Positions 18,313 to 27,424 of a stretch of DNA of 64,000 bases are shown one piece after another. The notes below the pieces were generated by a model, which saw only the letters and a program-made list of their open reading frames with translations, ran no database searches and was not told where the DNA came from. The translations under genes and the position numbers were made by a program. Numbering within the stretch: position 1 is the stretch's first letter; each line of letters begins with the position of its first letter. Source of the DNA: Chloroflexus sp. Y-396-1 (lineage in GTDB: Bacteria > Chloroflexota > Chloroflexia > Chloroflexales > Chloroflexaceae); NCBI RefSeq assembly GCF_000516515.1, contig NZ_KI911784.1, forward strand, positions 4,378,633-4,442,632, read 5' to 3'.

Positions 18313-18335
18313 GTCTCTTTATCCACTTCAGCAGC

Positions 18336-19001
18336 TTACGCTTTCGAGTCCAGATCGGGTGCCACAACCAGTTTGTAGCCAAACCCGCGTTGGGTAATCA
18401 GGTACCGTGGTTTTGATGGGTCTGGTTCAATCCGCTGACGCAGGCGATAGACCAGCGCATCAATTGCATTGTAGTCAAAGATAGCGTAATCCCACACCTG
18501 ATTGGCAATCTCTTCTTTACTCACCACCTCGCCTTGTCGTCGATAGAGCAGGGCCAACAACTGAAACTCCTTCACCGTCAGCGGTGGCGACAGTAATTCA
18601 CCACGGATGTACACCGATTTTGTCGGTTCATCGACCCGGATTTCGGCCCGAACTGCACGCAACAACGCCGGATCAAGCGTTCCCTTCATCGTTGCTGCCG
18701 GGTCGCTAAATGTAATAACGGTATCGGCGATCAAGATTTGATCAGAATGGTGCAGGCTACGGATACCAATCAGGCGTTCCTGATTGAGAAATGTGCCGTT
18801 CGTGCTATCGAGATCACGGACAAAAAACCCTTCTTCAGTTTGCTCAAAGCGGGCATGGCGTCGTGAAGCGAGCGGGTGATCAATGATAATATCATTCGAT
18901 CCATCACGACCAACCGTAATGATCGGTCGATCCCACACGATCTCGCGGTATTCCCCATTACTTCGCTTGATAATCAGTTGAGGGGCGGGAGCGGATTGCA
19001 T
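18336..19001 (-). CDS. FHA domain fused to OmpR/PhoB-type winged-helix DNA-binding domain
   Basis: 221 residues. FHA domain at about 20-95 with the phosphothreonine-binding signature GRDGSNDIIIDHPLASRRHARF and STNGTFLNQERL. The C-terminal half is a Trans_reg_C winged helix (LTVKEFQLLALLYRRQGEVVSKEEI...NAIDALVYRLRQRIEPD...TQRGFGYKL). This order is unlike EmbR, where the winged helix is N-terminal. A Ser/Thr kinase is divergently transcribed 142 nt away, so the regulator probably binds a phosphothreonine made by that kinase and controls transcription. Start supported by GGAGG before the ATG at 19001. Confidence 0.9.
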   Translation of the reverse strand: MQSAPAPQLIIKRSNGEYREIVWDRPIITVGRDGSNDIIIDHPLASRRHARFEQTEEGFFVRDLDSTNGTFLNQERLIGIRSLHHSDQILIADTVITFSDPAATMKGTLDPALLRAVRAEIRVDEPTKSVYIRGELLSPPLTVKEFQLLALLYRRQGEVVSKEEIANQVWDYAIFDYNAIDALVYRLRQRIEPDPSKPRYLITQRGFGYKLVVAPDLDSKA

Positions 19002-19143
19002 CGTTCACCAGCCTCCATCATGCTTTGAATGCGTGCGTGCAATATGGTACAATCGCCTTAACCTTGCTGATTATACCATGGCATTTTCGCTTGTGGCAGA
19101 TATTATGACTCACCACAGCAATGATATGTGATTGGAGAGACGG

Positions 19144-20880
19144 GTGAGTAGTGGAAGCGGACGGCGCATCGGTCGTTATGAGGTGATCGAGGAGCTTGGT
19201 CGCGGTGGTATGGCCCGCGTGTATCGGGCACGTGATACGCAGCTTCAGCGGATCGTCGCGCTGAAAGTATTGGCCGCACAGCTAAGTCTCGACGCTGAAT
19301 TCATCAAGCGATTTGAACGCGAGGCACGCACTGCGGCTAATTTGCGTCATCCCCATATCGTCACTATTTACGACATTGGTGAGGATCAGGGCATCCACTA
19401 TATCGCAATGGAGTACATTGCCGGCCGACCACTGCACTCGATTCTCGAACAGTATGGTGCGCTTGGTCTTGGCTATGCCATCGCTATTCTGGAACCAATC
19501 GCTCAGGCACTCGATTATGCCCATCAGGCTGGCGCCGTTCACCGTGATGTCAAACCGCACAATATTTTAATTGATCGTAATGGCCGTGTCGTTCTGACCG
19601 ATTTTGGAATTGCGCAGACGCAAGAGGCGGATGATCAGCGTCTGACGCGCACCGGCGTGTTTATGGGAACACCAGAGTACATTTCGCCCGAACAAGCCGA
19701 GGCCCGGCGTGTTGATGGGCGGAGCGACCTGTACTCGCTCGCGGTGGTCGCGTATGAAGTGATTGCCGGTCGCGTACCGTTTAGTGGCGCTACACCCCAA
19801 CTGATCGTTGCTCATGCGCAACTACCACCGCCACCTATCACATCGTTTATGCCTGATCTCCCGACCGACCTCGATCTGGTACTTACCCGTGCACTGGCCA
19901 AACGACCAGAGCGTCGCTTTCAGACGGGTGCGGCGTTCATAGCCGCTTTACGTGAGGTGGCCGAACGGAATGGGATTGCGCCGGTCAGTACCTCTGAACT
20001 GGCTGCACTGGTTGAACCATCACTGCAATCAATGCCGACGGCACCAGCCCCTGTGCCACTTGAGCCACCTGTGCTACAATCAGTAGCACACAAAGCGAAG
20101 CCTGCACCTGCACAGCTAGCTTCTTCAGATGGAGAAGCAGTTAGTCGGCGCAAAGAACCAGCGGTATCAAACGCTGGGCACAATCAACCGGGAACTCCGC
20201 CGCCACCTGCATCGCCAGTACGACCCAGACACCACGACCCGGAACCGGTGGTGAGAGCACCAGCTTTACCTCCTGATCGCTCTGAGCAACTGCCATTTTT
20301 TATTATCGGTGGTTTGCTCTTGATTGTGGTTATGGCGATGATATTCCTGCTTATTCGTAACCTCAATGCCAGTGCTGGTTCACCACCAACTGCTACTGCT
20401 CCGGTTGGTCCATCACCGACCCTTGCCGTACCACTGCCAACTGCAACGGCAACGTTCACGGTAGTACCTACTCTGATGCCAACGGAAACATCAACGCCGA
20501 GTGTAACTCCGACACTTCCGCCACCAACGCCTGTGCCACCGACAGCACCACCACTGCCACCTCCGCCACCACCGCCGTCACCGACGGCTACAGTTACGCC
20601 GACGGCTACACCCCCACCGACCGCGACGCTCACACCTACAGCAACGGAAGCGGCGACGCCGACCGTCTCGCCTACGCCGACCGAGACGGTCTCACCTACA
20701 GCAACGGAAACGACCACGCCAACCGTCTCACCCACGCCGACGGAAACGACCACGCCAACCGTCTCACCCACGCCGACGGAAACGGTCACACCTACTGTTG
20801 CATCGACACCGACCAGCTCACCTACGCCAACCGAGACGCCATTACCAACGTCGGTTGTGGTAACGCCAATTTATCCGTAG
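19144..20880 (+). CDS. Transmembrane Ser/Thr protein kinase (PknB-like) with Pro/Thr-rich extracellular tail
   Basis: 578 residues from the GTG at 19144, chosen because GGAGAG (19134-19139) lies just upstream; the in-frame TTG at 19132 sits inside that site. Kinase domain about 11-270: LGRGGMARVYRA loop, VALKVL, HRDVKPHN, DFGIAQ, GTPEYISPEQAEA. A Pro-rich juxtamembrane segment follows, then one membrane helix (LPFFIIGGLLLIVVMAMIFLL) and an outside tail of TPT/SPTPTE repeats with no PASTA or other sensor domain. The tail may sit in the cell envelope. Divergent from the FHA/winged-helix regulator. Confidence 0.9.
   Translation: MSSGSGRRIGRYEVIEELGRGGMARVYRARDTQLQRIVALKVLAAQLSLDAEFIKRFEREARTAANLRHPHIVTIYDIGEDQGIHYIAMEYIAGRPLHSILEQYGALGLGYAIAILEPIAQALDYAHQAGAVHRDVKPHNILIDRNGRVVLTDFGIAQTQEADDQRLTRTGVFMGTPEYISPEQAEARRVDGRSDLYSLAVVAYEVIAGRVPFSGATPQLIVAHAQLPPPPITSFMPDLPTDLDLVLTRALAKRPERRFQTGAAFIAALREVAERNGIAPVSTSELAALVEPSLQSMPTAPAPVPLEPPVLQSVAHKAKPAPAQLASSDGEAVSRRKEPAVSNAGHNQPGTPPPPASPVRPRHHDPEPVVRAPALPPDRSEQLPFFIIGGLLLIVVMAMIFLLIRNLNASAGSPPTATAPVGPSPTLAVPLPTATATFTVVPTLMPTETSTPSVTPTLPPPTPVPPTAPPLPPPPPPPSPTATVTPTATPPPTATLTPTATEAATPTVSPTPTETVSPTATETTTPTVSPTPTETTTPTVSPTPTETVTPTVASTPTSSPTPTETPLPTSVVVTPIYP
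20710..20781 (+). repeat. Two identical 36-bp tandem units inside the kinase tail
   Basis: Units 20710-20745 and 20746-20781 are identical and encode TTTPTVSPTPTE twice. Diverged versions flank them over about 20640-20850. Tail length is therefore likely to vary between strains. Confidence 0.85.
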
Positions 20881-20932
20881 CACCTCTATAATATTCCTGA
20901 CGCATTGTCCTTCAGAAACAAGCGAGGACGCA

Positions 20933-22396
20933 ATGCCAATCGCATTTGTAATCGAAGTGCATGTACCGTACCTACGCCATCCTGGCAGACGCCCTGTTGG
21001 GGAAGAACAATTACATACGGTTACCGCGCAGACACTGATCCCACTGCTCAATCTGATTGGTGAGCTACAACGTCATCACCTGCCGATAATGATAACCCTT
21101 GCTTGCTCACCGGTTGCATTAGAGCAGTGGCGTGATCCGGTCGTGAACAAACATTTTATCCAATGGCTGGAAAGCCGAATTACGCACCATCAGGCCGAAT
21201 TAACGCGGTTTGAAGCCGAAAGGAATCGGCATGGGGCGTATCTGGCCCGTTTTTACCTCGATTGGGATCGGCAAATTCTACGCAGTTTCACTACTCGTTA
21301 TCATCGTAATCTGGTTGGCCGGTTGCAAGAATTGGTGTCCGCCGACATCATCACTCCACTCTGCGTTCCGGCCAGTCATGCGATATTGCCTCTGTTGGGC
21401 CACGAGAGTATGGTGCGCGCACAGCTTGAGCATGGTTTGCTATACATATCGCGCTACCTTAAACGTCCCGAAGGGCTATGGCTACCCGCTTACGCTTGGC
21501 GTGCCGGAATTGAAAACATCGCCCTTGACCTGGATTTGCGGTACGTTATCATTGATCCCGATAGTGTGGAGCATGGCCAGTTACCGGGTTGGCTCATTCC
21601 AAAACGCCTGGCCGCTATCGGAGTAGAAAGCGATCTCGCCAAGCACATCTGGTCGACCGAGCTGGGATACCCCGGTGATCCGCTCTACCGCAATCCTGCA
21701 GATCCAACCGGCTACACGGCTAACGGATCTGGATCGCCGCGACCGTATGATCCATATGATGCCCTACGACGTGCGCAAGAGCATGCTAATCACTTTGCCG
21801 AACAGCTCCTCTACCGTTTCACCCAACTTTCACCTGATACCACTATCGTCGTGCCAATCGATGCCCGTCTATGGAGCAGCAACTGGTTTGAAGGTCCGAC
21901 CTGGTTCCAGGCTGTATTAACGCGCTGTGCAACTGATACCCGTCTCCGGTTAACACACCCTGGGACGATCCTGAACCATCTGTCCGGCACCAGTACGGTT
22001 TCGCTACAGACCGGACTGTGGCACAGTGATTGCGACGCTGACTTGCCATCACCTCTTCATCACCGTTACCGGGAGTTATTGCATCAGGCTGAGCAGTGTT
22101 TTGCCGAATTGGTAGCTCACAACCCGGCTGCCGAAGGGCTGCGTGAACGAGTGCTTAGTCAGGCGGCACGTGAATTGCTGCTGGCCGAAATGAGCGATTG
22201 GGTCGAGGATGCACACAATTTGGGCTGGCAACGCTACCTTGATCGTTTTGATCAGATATTAACGCTCGCTCGCCAGGAGTCGTTGAGTGCCACCGACCTT
22301 TTCACACTTGAACAGATCGAGAGCCAGGACGCTATCTTTCCGGTATTGAATTATCGACTGTTTGGAGAGAAATATCACCAGCCACCGAAATCCTGA
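20933..22396 (+). CDS. GH57-like protein lacking the catalytic nucleophile
   Basis: 487 residues. The fold signature of the GH57 branching-enzyme branch is present: EVHVPYLRHPGRR (motif 1, normally HAHLPYVRHP), GLWLPAYAWRAGIE (motif 3) and VVPIDARLWSSNWFEGPTW (motif 4). From family knowledge, motif 3 is WLPECGY with the nucleophile Glu; here that residue is Ala186. The acid Asp310 in motif 4 is retained. The protein is therefore unlikely to be a normal retaining glucanotransferase and may be a binding or regulatory paralogue. A TATAAT lies at 20887-20892. The methyltransferase gene follows after 27 nt. Confidence 0.75.
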   Translation: MPIAFVIEVHVPYLRHPGRRPVGEEQLHTVTAQTLIPLLNLIGELQRHHLPIMITLACSPVALEQWRDPVVNKHFIQWLESRITHHQAELTRFEAERNRHGAYLARFYLDWDRQILRSFTTRYHRNLVGRLQELVSADIITPLCVPASHAILPLLGHESMVRAQLEHGLLYISRYLKRPEGLWLPAYAWRAGIENIALDLDLRYVIIDPDSVEHGQLPGWLIPKRLAAIGVESDLAKHIWSTELGYPGDPLYRNPADPTGYTANGSGSPRPYDPYDALRRAQEHANHFAEQLLYRFTQLSPDTTIVVPIDARLWSSNWFEGPTWFQAVLTRCATDTRLRLTHPGTILNHLSGTSTVSLQTGLWHSDCDADLPSPLHHRYRELLHQAEQCFAELVAHNPAAEGLRERVLSQAARELLLAEMSDWVEDAHNLGWQRYLDRFDQILTLARQESLSATDLFTLEQIESQDAIFPVLNYRLFGEKYHQPPKS

Positions 22397-22423
22397 ATTC
22401 GGCACGAAAGGGGAATCCCAATC

Positions 22424-23059
22424 ATGGCTGATCTCGAAACGATCCGCTGCTACAACCAACTGGCCCGCCAACATGCTGCGTTTCAGCGCAGTCAACAGCC
22501 AACTGCGATTTACCGTCTGATCGAAACCTTCTTTCACCCTGGTGCTCCAACCATTGACGTCGGAAGTGGCAGTGGTCGTGATGTTGCATGGCTCAACCAG
22601 CATGGTTATCCGGCTATCGGTCTGGAACCGTTACCAATGATGATTGCCGAAGCACGAAAGGCGTACCCGGACATTGAGGTGCGACTGGATTCACTTCCCG
22701 AACTGAGCAGTATAGAGGATGCTAGCTTTGACAATGTGCTTTGTGTGGCGGTGCTGATGCACCTTCCTCCCAGCGATCTGCGGTGTGCAGTTGTTCATCT
22801 GGCCCGCATCCTACGTCCTGGTGGGCGTCTCATTGTCTCGTACCGCACCCCACCGCCAGAAGGCGAACGGGCAATTGATGGGCGTCTCTTCACCGCAATT
22901 TCGCCCGCTGCGTTTACGTCGTTACTCGCAGCAAACGGCTTCCAACTATTGTTTCTGGAAGAGATACCAGACCATTCCCGTCCGCTGATACGTTGGTGGA
23001 ACGTGGTAGCCGAGAAAATCCTGTTATCTGGGAGCGCAGACTGCCGGCCCGTGTACTGA
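22424..23059 (+). CDS. Class I SAM-dependent methyltransferase
   Basis: 211 residues with a complete class I Rossmann methyltransferase core: motif I TIDVGSGSGRDVAWL, motif II IGLEPLPMMIAEARK, motif IV FDNVLCVAVLMHLPP, then LARILRPGGRLIVSY. The substrate cannot be deduced. AAAGGGGAA precedes the ATG, 27 nt after the GH57-like gene, so the pair is probably one transcript. Convergent with the ABC permease gene ending at 23134. Confidence 0.88.
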   Translation: MADLETIRCYNQLARQHAAFQRSQQPTAIYRLIETFFHPGAPTIDVGSGSGRDVAWLNQHGYPAIGLEPLPMMIAEARKAYPDIEVRLDSLPELSSIEDASFDNVLCVAVLMHLPPSDLRCAVVHLARILRPGGRLIVSYRTPPPEGERAIDGRLFTAISPAAFTSLLAANGFQLLFLEEIPDHSRPLIRWWNVVAEKILLSGSADCRPVY

Positions 23060-23133
23060 CCTAAGCGGATGGAACCTTGGCTGAACTGTTATTTGTTCTA
23101 TTGCATGTGGTGGTATCGCACGCCTGGCGATCC

Positions 23134-24210
23134 TTACCTCACCTCTGAACCCCTCCTCTTCCAAAACGGACGAGGAGGGTTTACCGCCAATCCAACTGCC
23201 AGCGCAACGATCATTACGCACACGACCGTAAGCTGCGGGGCAATATCATTCAGCGTTGCTCCCCGCTGCACAATCGCAATAACCGGATCAACAATATAAA
23301 ACGTTGGGAAGAACGCTGCAATCCATTGTGGGAGGATCGGGAATAATGAAATCAGGGCCGGTGCGTACAGAATCAATCCCAACGCTTTCACCATTGCAAA
23401 GAGTGAATTGATGTCGTTGACCAACACGCCAAGCAAAATACCAAACTCGGCTGATAATATTGCCCCCAGTAATAACACCAGGAGTACCAACCAGATCTGA
23501 TCGTTCCAGGCGCCGTTGAGCGCCAACACCAATACTGCCATCACCGTACTCAAAACAACCCCGAGAATTCCTTTAGCAATGTAAAGCTCCCCTCGCGTAA
23601 CCGGAGTAACGAGTAAGGCAGCCAGCGTGCGATGCTGTTTCTCGGCCACCAACGAAGATGCCGGCAACATCAGGGCACCAAAAACGACCGTCATCAATAC
23701 GAGAAGCGGGAGCAATCGTTGTTGCCACGACCATTCACTGTTTGCACCCAGTACTGTTGTCTTTACCACCACTGGCGATTCGTGACCGGCCACCTCACGC
23801 AGCCAATCAATCAAGACCGTACCGATCAACACTCGATCGCGCAATAAACTCTCACCCCACACGTAGACGGTTATGCTGCCACGTTGATTACTCATTATCT
23901 GCTGATCGAAATCAGCAGCCAACACCACACCAACATCTACTACACCACCGGCAACGGCAGTACGGAGATCGGTTTCACCACTGTAACGTCGAACGATTAA
24001 TCCCGGCATTGTTTCAGCCAACTGTGTGATCCGCGATGCACCAAGATCGACTATGCCTAATCGCGGTTTCCCACTAAAAAATGTGCCGAAGATCAAACCC
24101 AGAGCGAGACTTAAGCCGATCGGTACAACGATCGTGAAGATGAACACAACATTCTTTGGCCCCTGTACCGCCTCGCGGTACAACAAGATAAAGATTCGCC
24201 GTAGACTCAT
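23134..24210 (-). CDS. ABC-2 type export permease (second subunit)
   Basis: 358 residues. One N-terminal membrane helix (VVFIFTIVVPIGLSLALGLIF) is followed by an outside domain of about 150 residues (LGIVDLGASRITQLAETMPGL...), then five to six C-terminal helices. This is the ABC-2/YhgE-like layout of export permeases. The C-terminus is basic (NPPRPFWKRRGSEVR). Its ATG overlaps the stop of the preceding permease by 4 nt and has GGAGG upstream. With its partner it would form a heterodimeric membrane unit. Substrate unknown. Confidence 0.88.
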   Translation of the reverse strand: MSLRRIFILLYREAVQGPKNVVFIFTIVVPIGLSLALGLIFGTFFSGKPRLGIVDLGASRITQLAETMPGLIVRRYSGETDLRTAVAGGVVDVGVVLAADFDQQIMSNQRGSITVYVWGESLLRDRVLIGTVLIDWLREVAGHESPVVVKTTVLGANSEWSWQQRLLPLLVLMTVVFGALMLPASSLVAEKQHRTLAALLVTPVTRGELYIAKGILGVVLSTVMAVLVLALNGAWNDQIWLVLLVLLLGAILSAEFGILLGVLVNDINSLFAMVKALGLILYAPALISLFPILPQWIAAFFPTFYIVDPVIAIVQRGATLNDIAPQLTVVCVMIVALAVGLAVNPPRPFWKRRGSEVR

Positions 24211-25265
24211 ACGAACCTCCGTTGTAGCGCTGCCATACCGAGCGCCAGGCTAAGCAACGCAAAAGCGGTCAACAGGAGCAGATTACCGCCAACATCGTTC
24301 CAATCAGCACCGAAGTTGAGCGAACGATGAAGGGTATCAACCAGATAGTAGGTAGGAATGATCCGAACCCAATCCGCCGCTAAGCCGGGTATCAGCACGG
24401 TAAATGTTGGCAAGGCCATTATCAACAATGCCAGCATGCCCCATCCCATAACCGACATCAGATCACGCCCAAGCGTCGCAATGAGAAAGGCAATTCCGGT
24501 CATTAGGACTGATCCGATACTCAGAGCCGTAAGGTTAAGCAGCGGCGCTTTCACCAATCCACCGGTAATTGCCAGCAATAGCATCGCTTGCCCAAAGGCG
24601 AACAGTGAACCGAATAACGTCTTCGCGACAAAGACATCGCGTACAGTTAAGGGTGTCACTAACAGCGCCCGGATCGTTTTCTGCTCGATTTCAGCGACGA
24701 TTAAGCTGGCCAGGCCAAGGCACTCAACCATCAACACCAGTACAGCAAAAAGAGGTAAAATGCGTTGACGAGGAGCAATCGACGCATCGGTCATATCAAC
24801 ACCAAGTATTTCTTCCTTGATCACGACCGGTAACTCTTGCCCGATCAGATTGAAACTCAATTCACGCGCTGCCGCCGCATAGACACTTACAAAATCCGGC
24901 GGTACTTCTGGCGCAAGCAAGAGTTCAACGATTGGTTGCGTACCCTGCCGGAGTTGATCGTAAAGATCAGCCGGAAAAGCAATCCCGACTTCTACTTCAC
25001 CAGATGCTACCGCCTTTCGTAACGCTTCGACATCCGTGAATCGAGTAACCTGGACTGCATCATTGTCTGTCATTTCAGACAATGCTGATGGCGTGTCGGG
25101 AATGACAAGACCCAGGTGCAACGTCTCATCGACCGTCGCCGGTAAGAGAAAATAGATAACGATATACGCAACCAGACCGAGCACCGTTACCAGTGCGAAT
25201 AAGCGGTTGGCAGCGTAAAGACGTGCATCCTTCACCATTAGCGCCCAGATTGCGGTTATGTGCAT
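24207..25265 (-). CDS. ABC-2 type export permease (first subunit)
   Basis: 352 residues from the ATG at 25265, chosen because GAGGGGG stands 4 nt upstream; an in-frame ATG at 25325 reaches into the gap after the ATPase gene. Same layout as its partner: N-terminal helix (LFALVTVLGLVAYIVIYFLL), outside domain, then a cluster of helices (LPLFAVLVLMVECLGLASLIV...), with the conserved EQKTIRALLVTPLTVRDVFVAK loop before helix 3. The two permeases probably arose by duplication. Confidence 0.88.
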   Translation of the reverse strand: MHITAIWALMVKDARLYAANRLFALVTVLGLVAYIVIYFLLPATVDETLHLGLVIPDTPSALSEMTDNDAVQVTRFTDVEALRKAVASGEVEVGIAFPADLYDQLRQGTQPIVELLLAPEVPPDFVSVYAAAARELSFNLIGQELPVVIKEEILGVDMTDASIAPRQRILPLFAVLVLMVECLGLASLIVAEIEQKTIRALLVTPLTVRDVFVAKTLFGSLFAFGQAMLLLAITGGLVKAPLLNLTALSIGSVLMTGIAFLIATLGRDLMSVMGWGMLALLIMALPTFTVLIPGLAADWVRIIPTYYLVDTLHRSLNFGADWNDVGGNLLLLTAFALLSLALGMAALQRRFV

Positions 25266-25338
25266 ACGCCCCCTCTGCCCATCAGCGATAGACAACGGTC
25301 GTTCTAGAGAATGCCGCCACACCACCTTCGGCCATCTG

Positions 25339-26202
25339 TCAGACTAACGCACGACCGGTAAGCTGAATAAAGATGTCTTCAAGGGTTGCTTCTTCACTGT
25401 GTAATGTGACCACCCGTTCGTGCTGAAACAGATCGGCGATCTGGTGCGCAGTTTCAGGTTGGTCGAGGATAATCTCGCGGGTCAGCAGTGAACCATCGGG
25501 ACCTACCACTTCAGCACGTACCATACGTTTCCCATACTGCTGCTTGAGATTGTGAGGCGTATCAAGAGCAACGATTCGACCACTATTGATAAATGCCACA
25601 CGATTGCACAGCCGATCGGCCTCATACATATCATGCGTGGTCAGGAACACGGTTGCCCCACGTTCCTGCTCTTCACAAATCACCCGTCTAATCGCTTCGG
25701 CAGAGGTCGGGTCGAGTCCTTCGGTTGGTTCATCCAGAAAGAGAATATCTGGACGATTCACCAATGCACGGGCAATCATCAAACGCTGTTTCATCCCTTT
25801 TGAATAGTGCCCAACCAGATCATCTCCTCTGCCATCAAGACCAACTCGGCGGAGCAGACCGGCAATATCAATGTCACGGATATTGAACAAACGGGCAAAG
25901 AGGCGTAGATTATCAACCCCACTCAGTTCTTCGTAGAGGTTTGGTTGCTCAAAACAGACACCGATGCGCGCATGTACCTGTTTGGGATAGCGGGCCACAT
26001 CAATGCCTAATAAGATAGCTCGTCCACTCATCGGTCGCAGTTGGCCCGTCAGTATCTTCACGGTAGTCGACTTACCGGCACCATTCGGCCCCAGAAAACC
26101 CAGAATTTCCCCGCGTTCTACTGTAAAGCTGATGTGATCAACTGCGAGCAGATTGCCATAGCGATAGGTCAACGACTCGGCGACAATAGCAGGTTCAGCC
26201 AT
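25339..26202 (-). CDS. ABC-2 type transporter ATP-binding protein
   Basis: 287 residues. Walker A GPNGAGKST (about 36-44), Q-loop VCFEQPNLYEEL, signature YSKGMKQRLMIARAL, Walker B DILFLDEPTEGLDPTSAE, and H-loop TTHDMYE. The C-terminal extension (DIFIQLTGRALV) is typical of the drug/lipid exporter DrrA/NatA branch. First gene of the minus-strand operon ATPase-permease-permease, with 73 nt to the first permease. GAGAAGA precedes the ATG. A hairpin at 26224-26248 stands in its leader. Confidence 0.93.
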   Translation of the reverse strand: MAEPAIVAESLTYRYGNLLAVDHISFTVERGEILGFLGPNGAGKSTTVKILTGQLRPMSGRAILLGIDVARYPKQVHARIGVCFEQPNLYEELSGVDNLRLFARLFNIRDIDIAGLLRRVGLDGRGDDLVGHYSKGMKQRLMIARALVNRPDILFLDEPTEGLDPTSAEAIRRVICEEQERGATVFLTTHDMYEADRLCNRVAFINSGRIVALDTPHNLKQQYGKRMVRAEVVGPDGSLLTREIILDQPETAHQIADLFQHERVVTLHSEEATLEDIFIQLTGRALV

Positions 26203-26223
26203 AATCTTCTCACATAAGACAAG

Positions 26224-26248
26224 AACCGCCGAGACAGCGTCGGCGGTT
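26224..26248 (-). promoter_or_regulatory. Hairpin in the leader of the ABC operon
   Basis: AACCGCCGA (26224-26232) pairs perfectly with TCGGCGGTT (26240-26248) around 7 nt. It ends 22 nt before the ATPase ATG. On the minus strand it is followed by CTTGTCTT, so it could act as an attenuator or as the terminator of an unseen upstream transcript. Confidence 0.45.
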
Positions 26249-26797
26249 TATGTTTAGCGTAGCTACTATTATAATCGAAGTTAAATTTTTTGCAGACACG
26301 ATAGTCGGTTAGAGCCTGATCCATGACCCTAACAATGCCGGGGCGAAGACGATGCGGGTAGGACGATGGACTGCATGCGGTGTTGGATCAATCACCCGAC
26401 TCTCTCAACAAGACATCTGTATTCTCTGCTAGCGGCAGGCCGGTTCGCACATCGCCCCGTTGGGAAGTGGGAATAGGTGTAGGGACGAGGCGGCACCATG
26501 CCCCACCAGATGATCCCGTTGAACTATAGTGGGTCGTCCGTCGCGTTCTATTCGGTTCTATCCATCGCTGGGGTGTATCCGTCGTGATATGAAGCTGAGT
26601 GTTCGGACAGGCGCTCCTGCCAGCACTGGTAAGCAGCACTAGGTCTCATCGTGCGTACCTCTTGCAACACTGCTCAGGTCCGTTCATCGCGTTCCGCTCG
26701 CTGATGCTTGCATTTGATAAGGAATAATATCCAGTTGTCACAGACAGGATGAGTATGAGACACTCTATGCCCAGACCGCTATCCATTGCTTCCCGCA
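26249..26797. other. Gene-free stretch with dispersed repeat copy B
   Basis: No coding frame in these roughly 550 nt looks real. The only feature seen is the minus-strand copy of the dispersed repeat at 26605-26701, matching 9155-9250. Confidence 0.5.
26605..26701 (-). repeat. Dispersed intergenic repeat, copy B
   Basis: Read on the minus strand it shows GCGAGCGGAAC, TGAACGGA, GAGGTACGCACGATGA and GTGCTGCTT in the same order and spacing as copy A at 9155-9250. It has no coding capacity and no clear terminal repeats. Confidence 0.6.
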
Positions 26798-27253
26798 CTA
26801 CGGTGAGACCTGATGAACAACCTGTTCACGATCACGATCCTGCTCTCCCTTATCGAGCATCAACAACACTGCGGTGATCAAATACGGCGGCATACTGGCA
26901 TTAAAGTATGAGCCAGCACTAATATTTACTAACAAAAAGAGCGCCAGCGCTGCGCTTTGTCGCACGCCAATACCGGTCAGCATACTGAACGCTACAATAA
27001 CCTGCCCAATCGTCAGCACCCAGGCAATTGGACGGTAGAACGGGATAGCGAAGAAACGCAGGTAGGCAGCGCTAAAGCTATTTGGATCGATTTCAGACAA
27101 ACGCTGTTCGAAATGCTCACGCAGTACCGACGAGGTCATCCAGCGTCGGGTGATTTTGTGGTAGGCGCCGTAGGCAAATGTTGCTCCAAAGATGTACCGT
27201 AACACTAGGAGTGTGATGCGACCCGCTCTTTGCCATGGAATTGTGCGTTTCAT
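26798..27253 (-). CDS. DoxX-like small membrane protein
   Basis: 151 residues from the ATG at 27253, which has GGAGG upstream (the in-frame ATG at 27286 does not). Four membrane segments are visible: LLVLRYIFGATFAYGAYHKI, PIAWVLTIGQVIVAFSMLTGIG, QSAALALFLLVNISAGSYF and PYLITAVLLML. The helix pattern and the GxxxKI after helix 1 resemble DoxX/thiosulfate-quinone reductase small-subunit type proteins, but the match is weak. Divergent from the YceI-like gene. No partner subunit beside it. Confidence 0.65.
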   Translation of the reverse strand: MKRTIPWQRAGRITLLVLRYIFGATFAYGAYHKITRRWMTSSVLREHFEQRLSEIDPNSFSAAYLRFFAIPFYRPIAWVLTIGQVIVAFSMLTGIGVRQSAALALFLLVNISAGSYFNASMPPYLITAVLLMLDKGEQDRDREQVVHQVSP

Positions 27254-27424
27254 GACTAACCTCCGTGCAGGCTCGATTGCAGACACAGTATAACACTTTT
27301 TAGCAAAAAAAGTGTTTATATGTCAAGAAAACTAAAAATTTGATGAGAAAGCCGCCAATTCCGCAGGTCATCCGGTATGATAGTAGATGGAAGGGTCTCG
27401 TATGCCTTAAGTGCAAAGAGGACA

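Noticed and set aside
20184-20789. 201-residue minus-strand frame (VGVGETV repeats) opposite the kinase tail
   Set aside because: It is the antisense of the Pro/Thr-rich coding repeats. Low complexity and lack of a ribosome-binding site make it a shadow.
26388-26639. 83-residue minus-strand frame in the ABC/DoxX gap
   Set aside because: No ribosome-binding site, no recognisable motif, and part overlaps the dispersed repeat.
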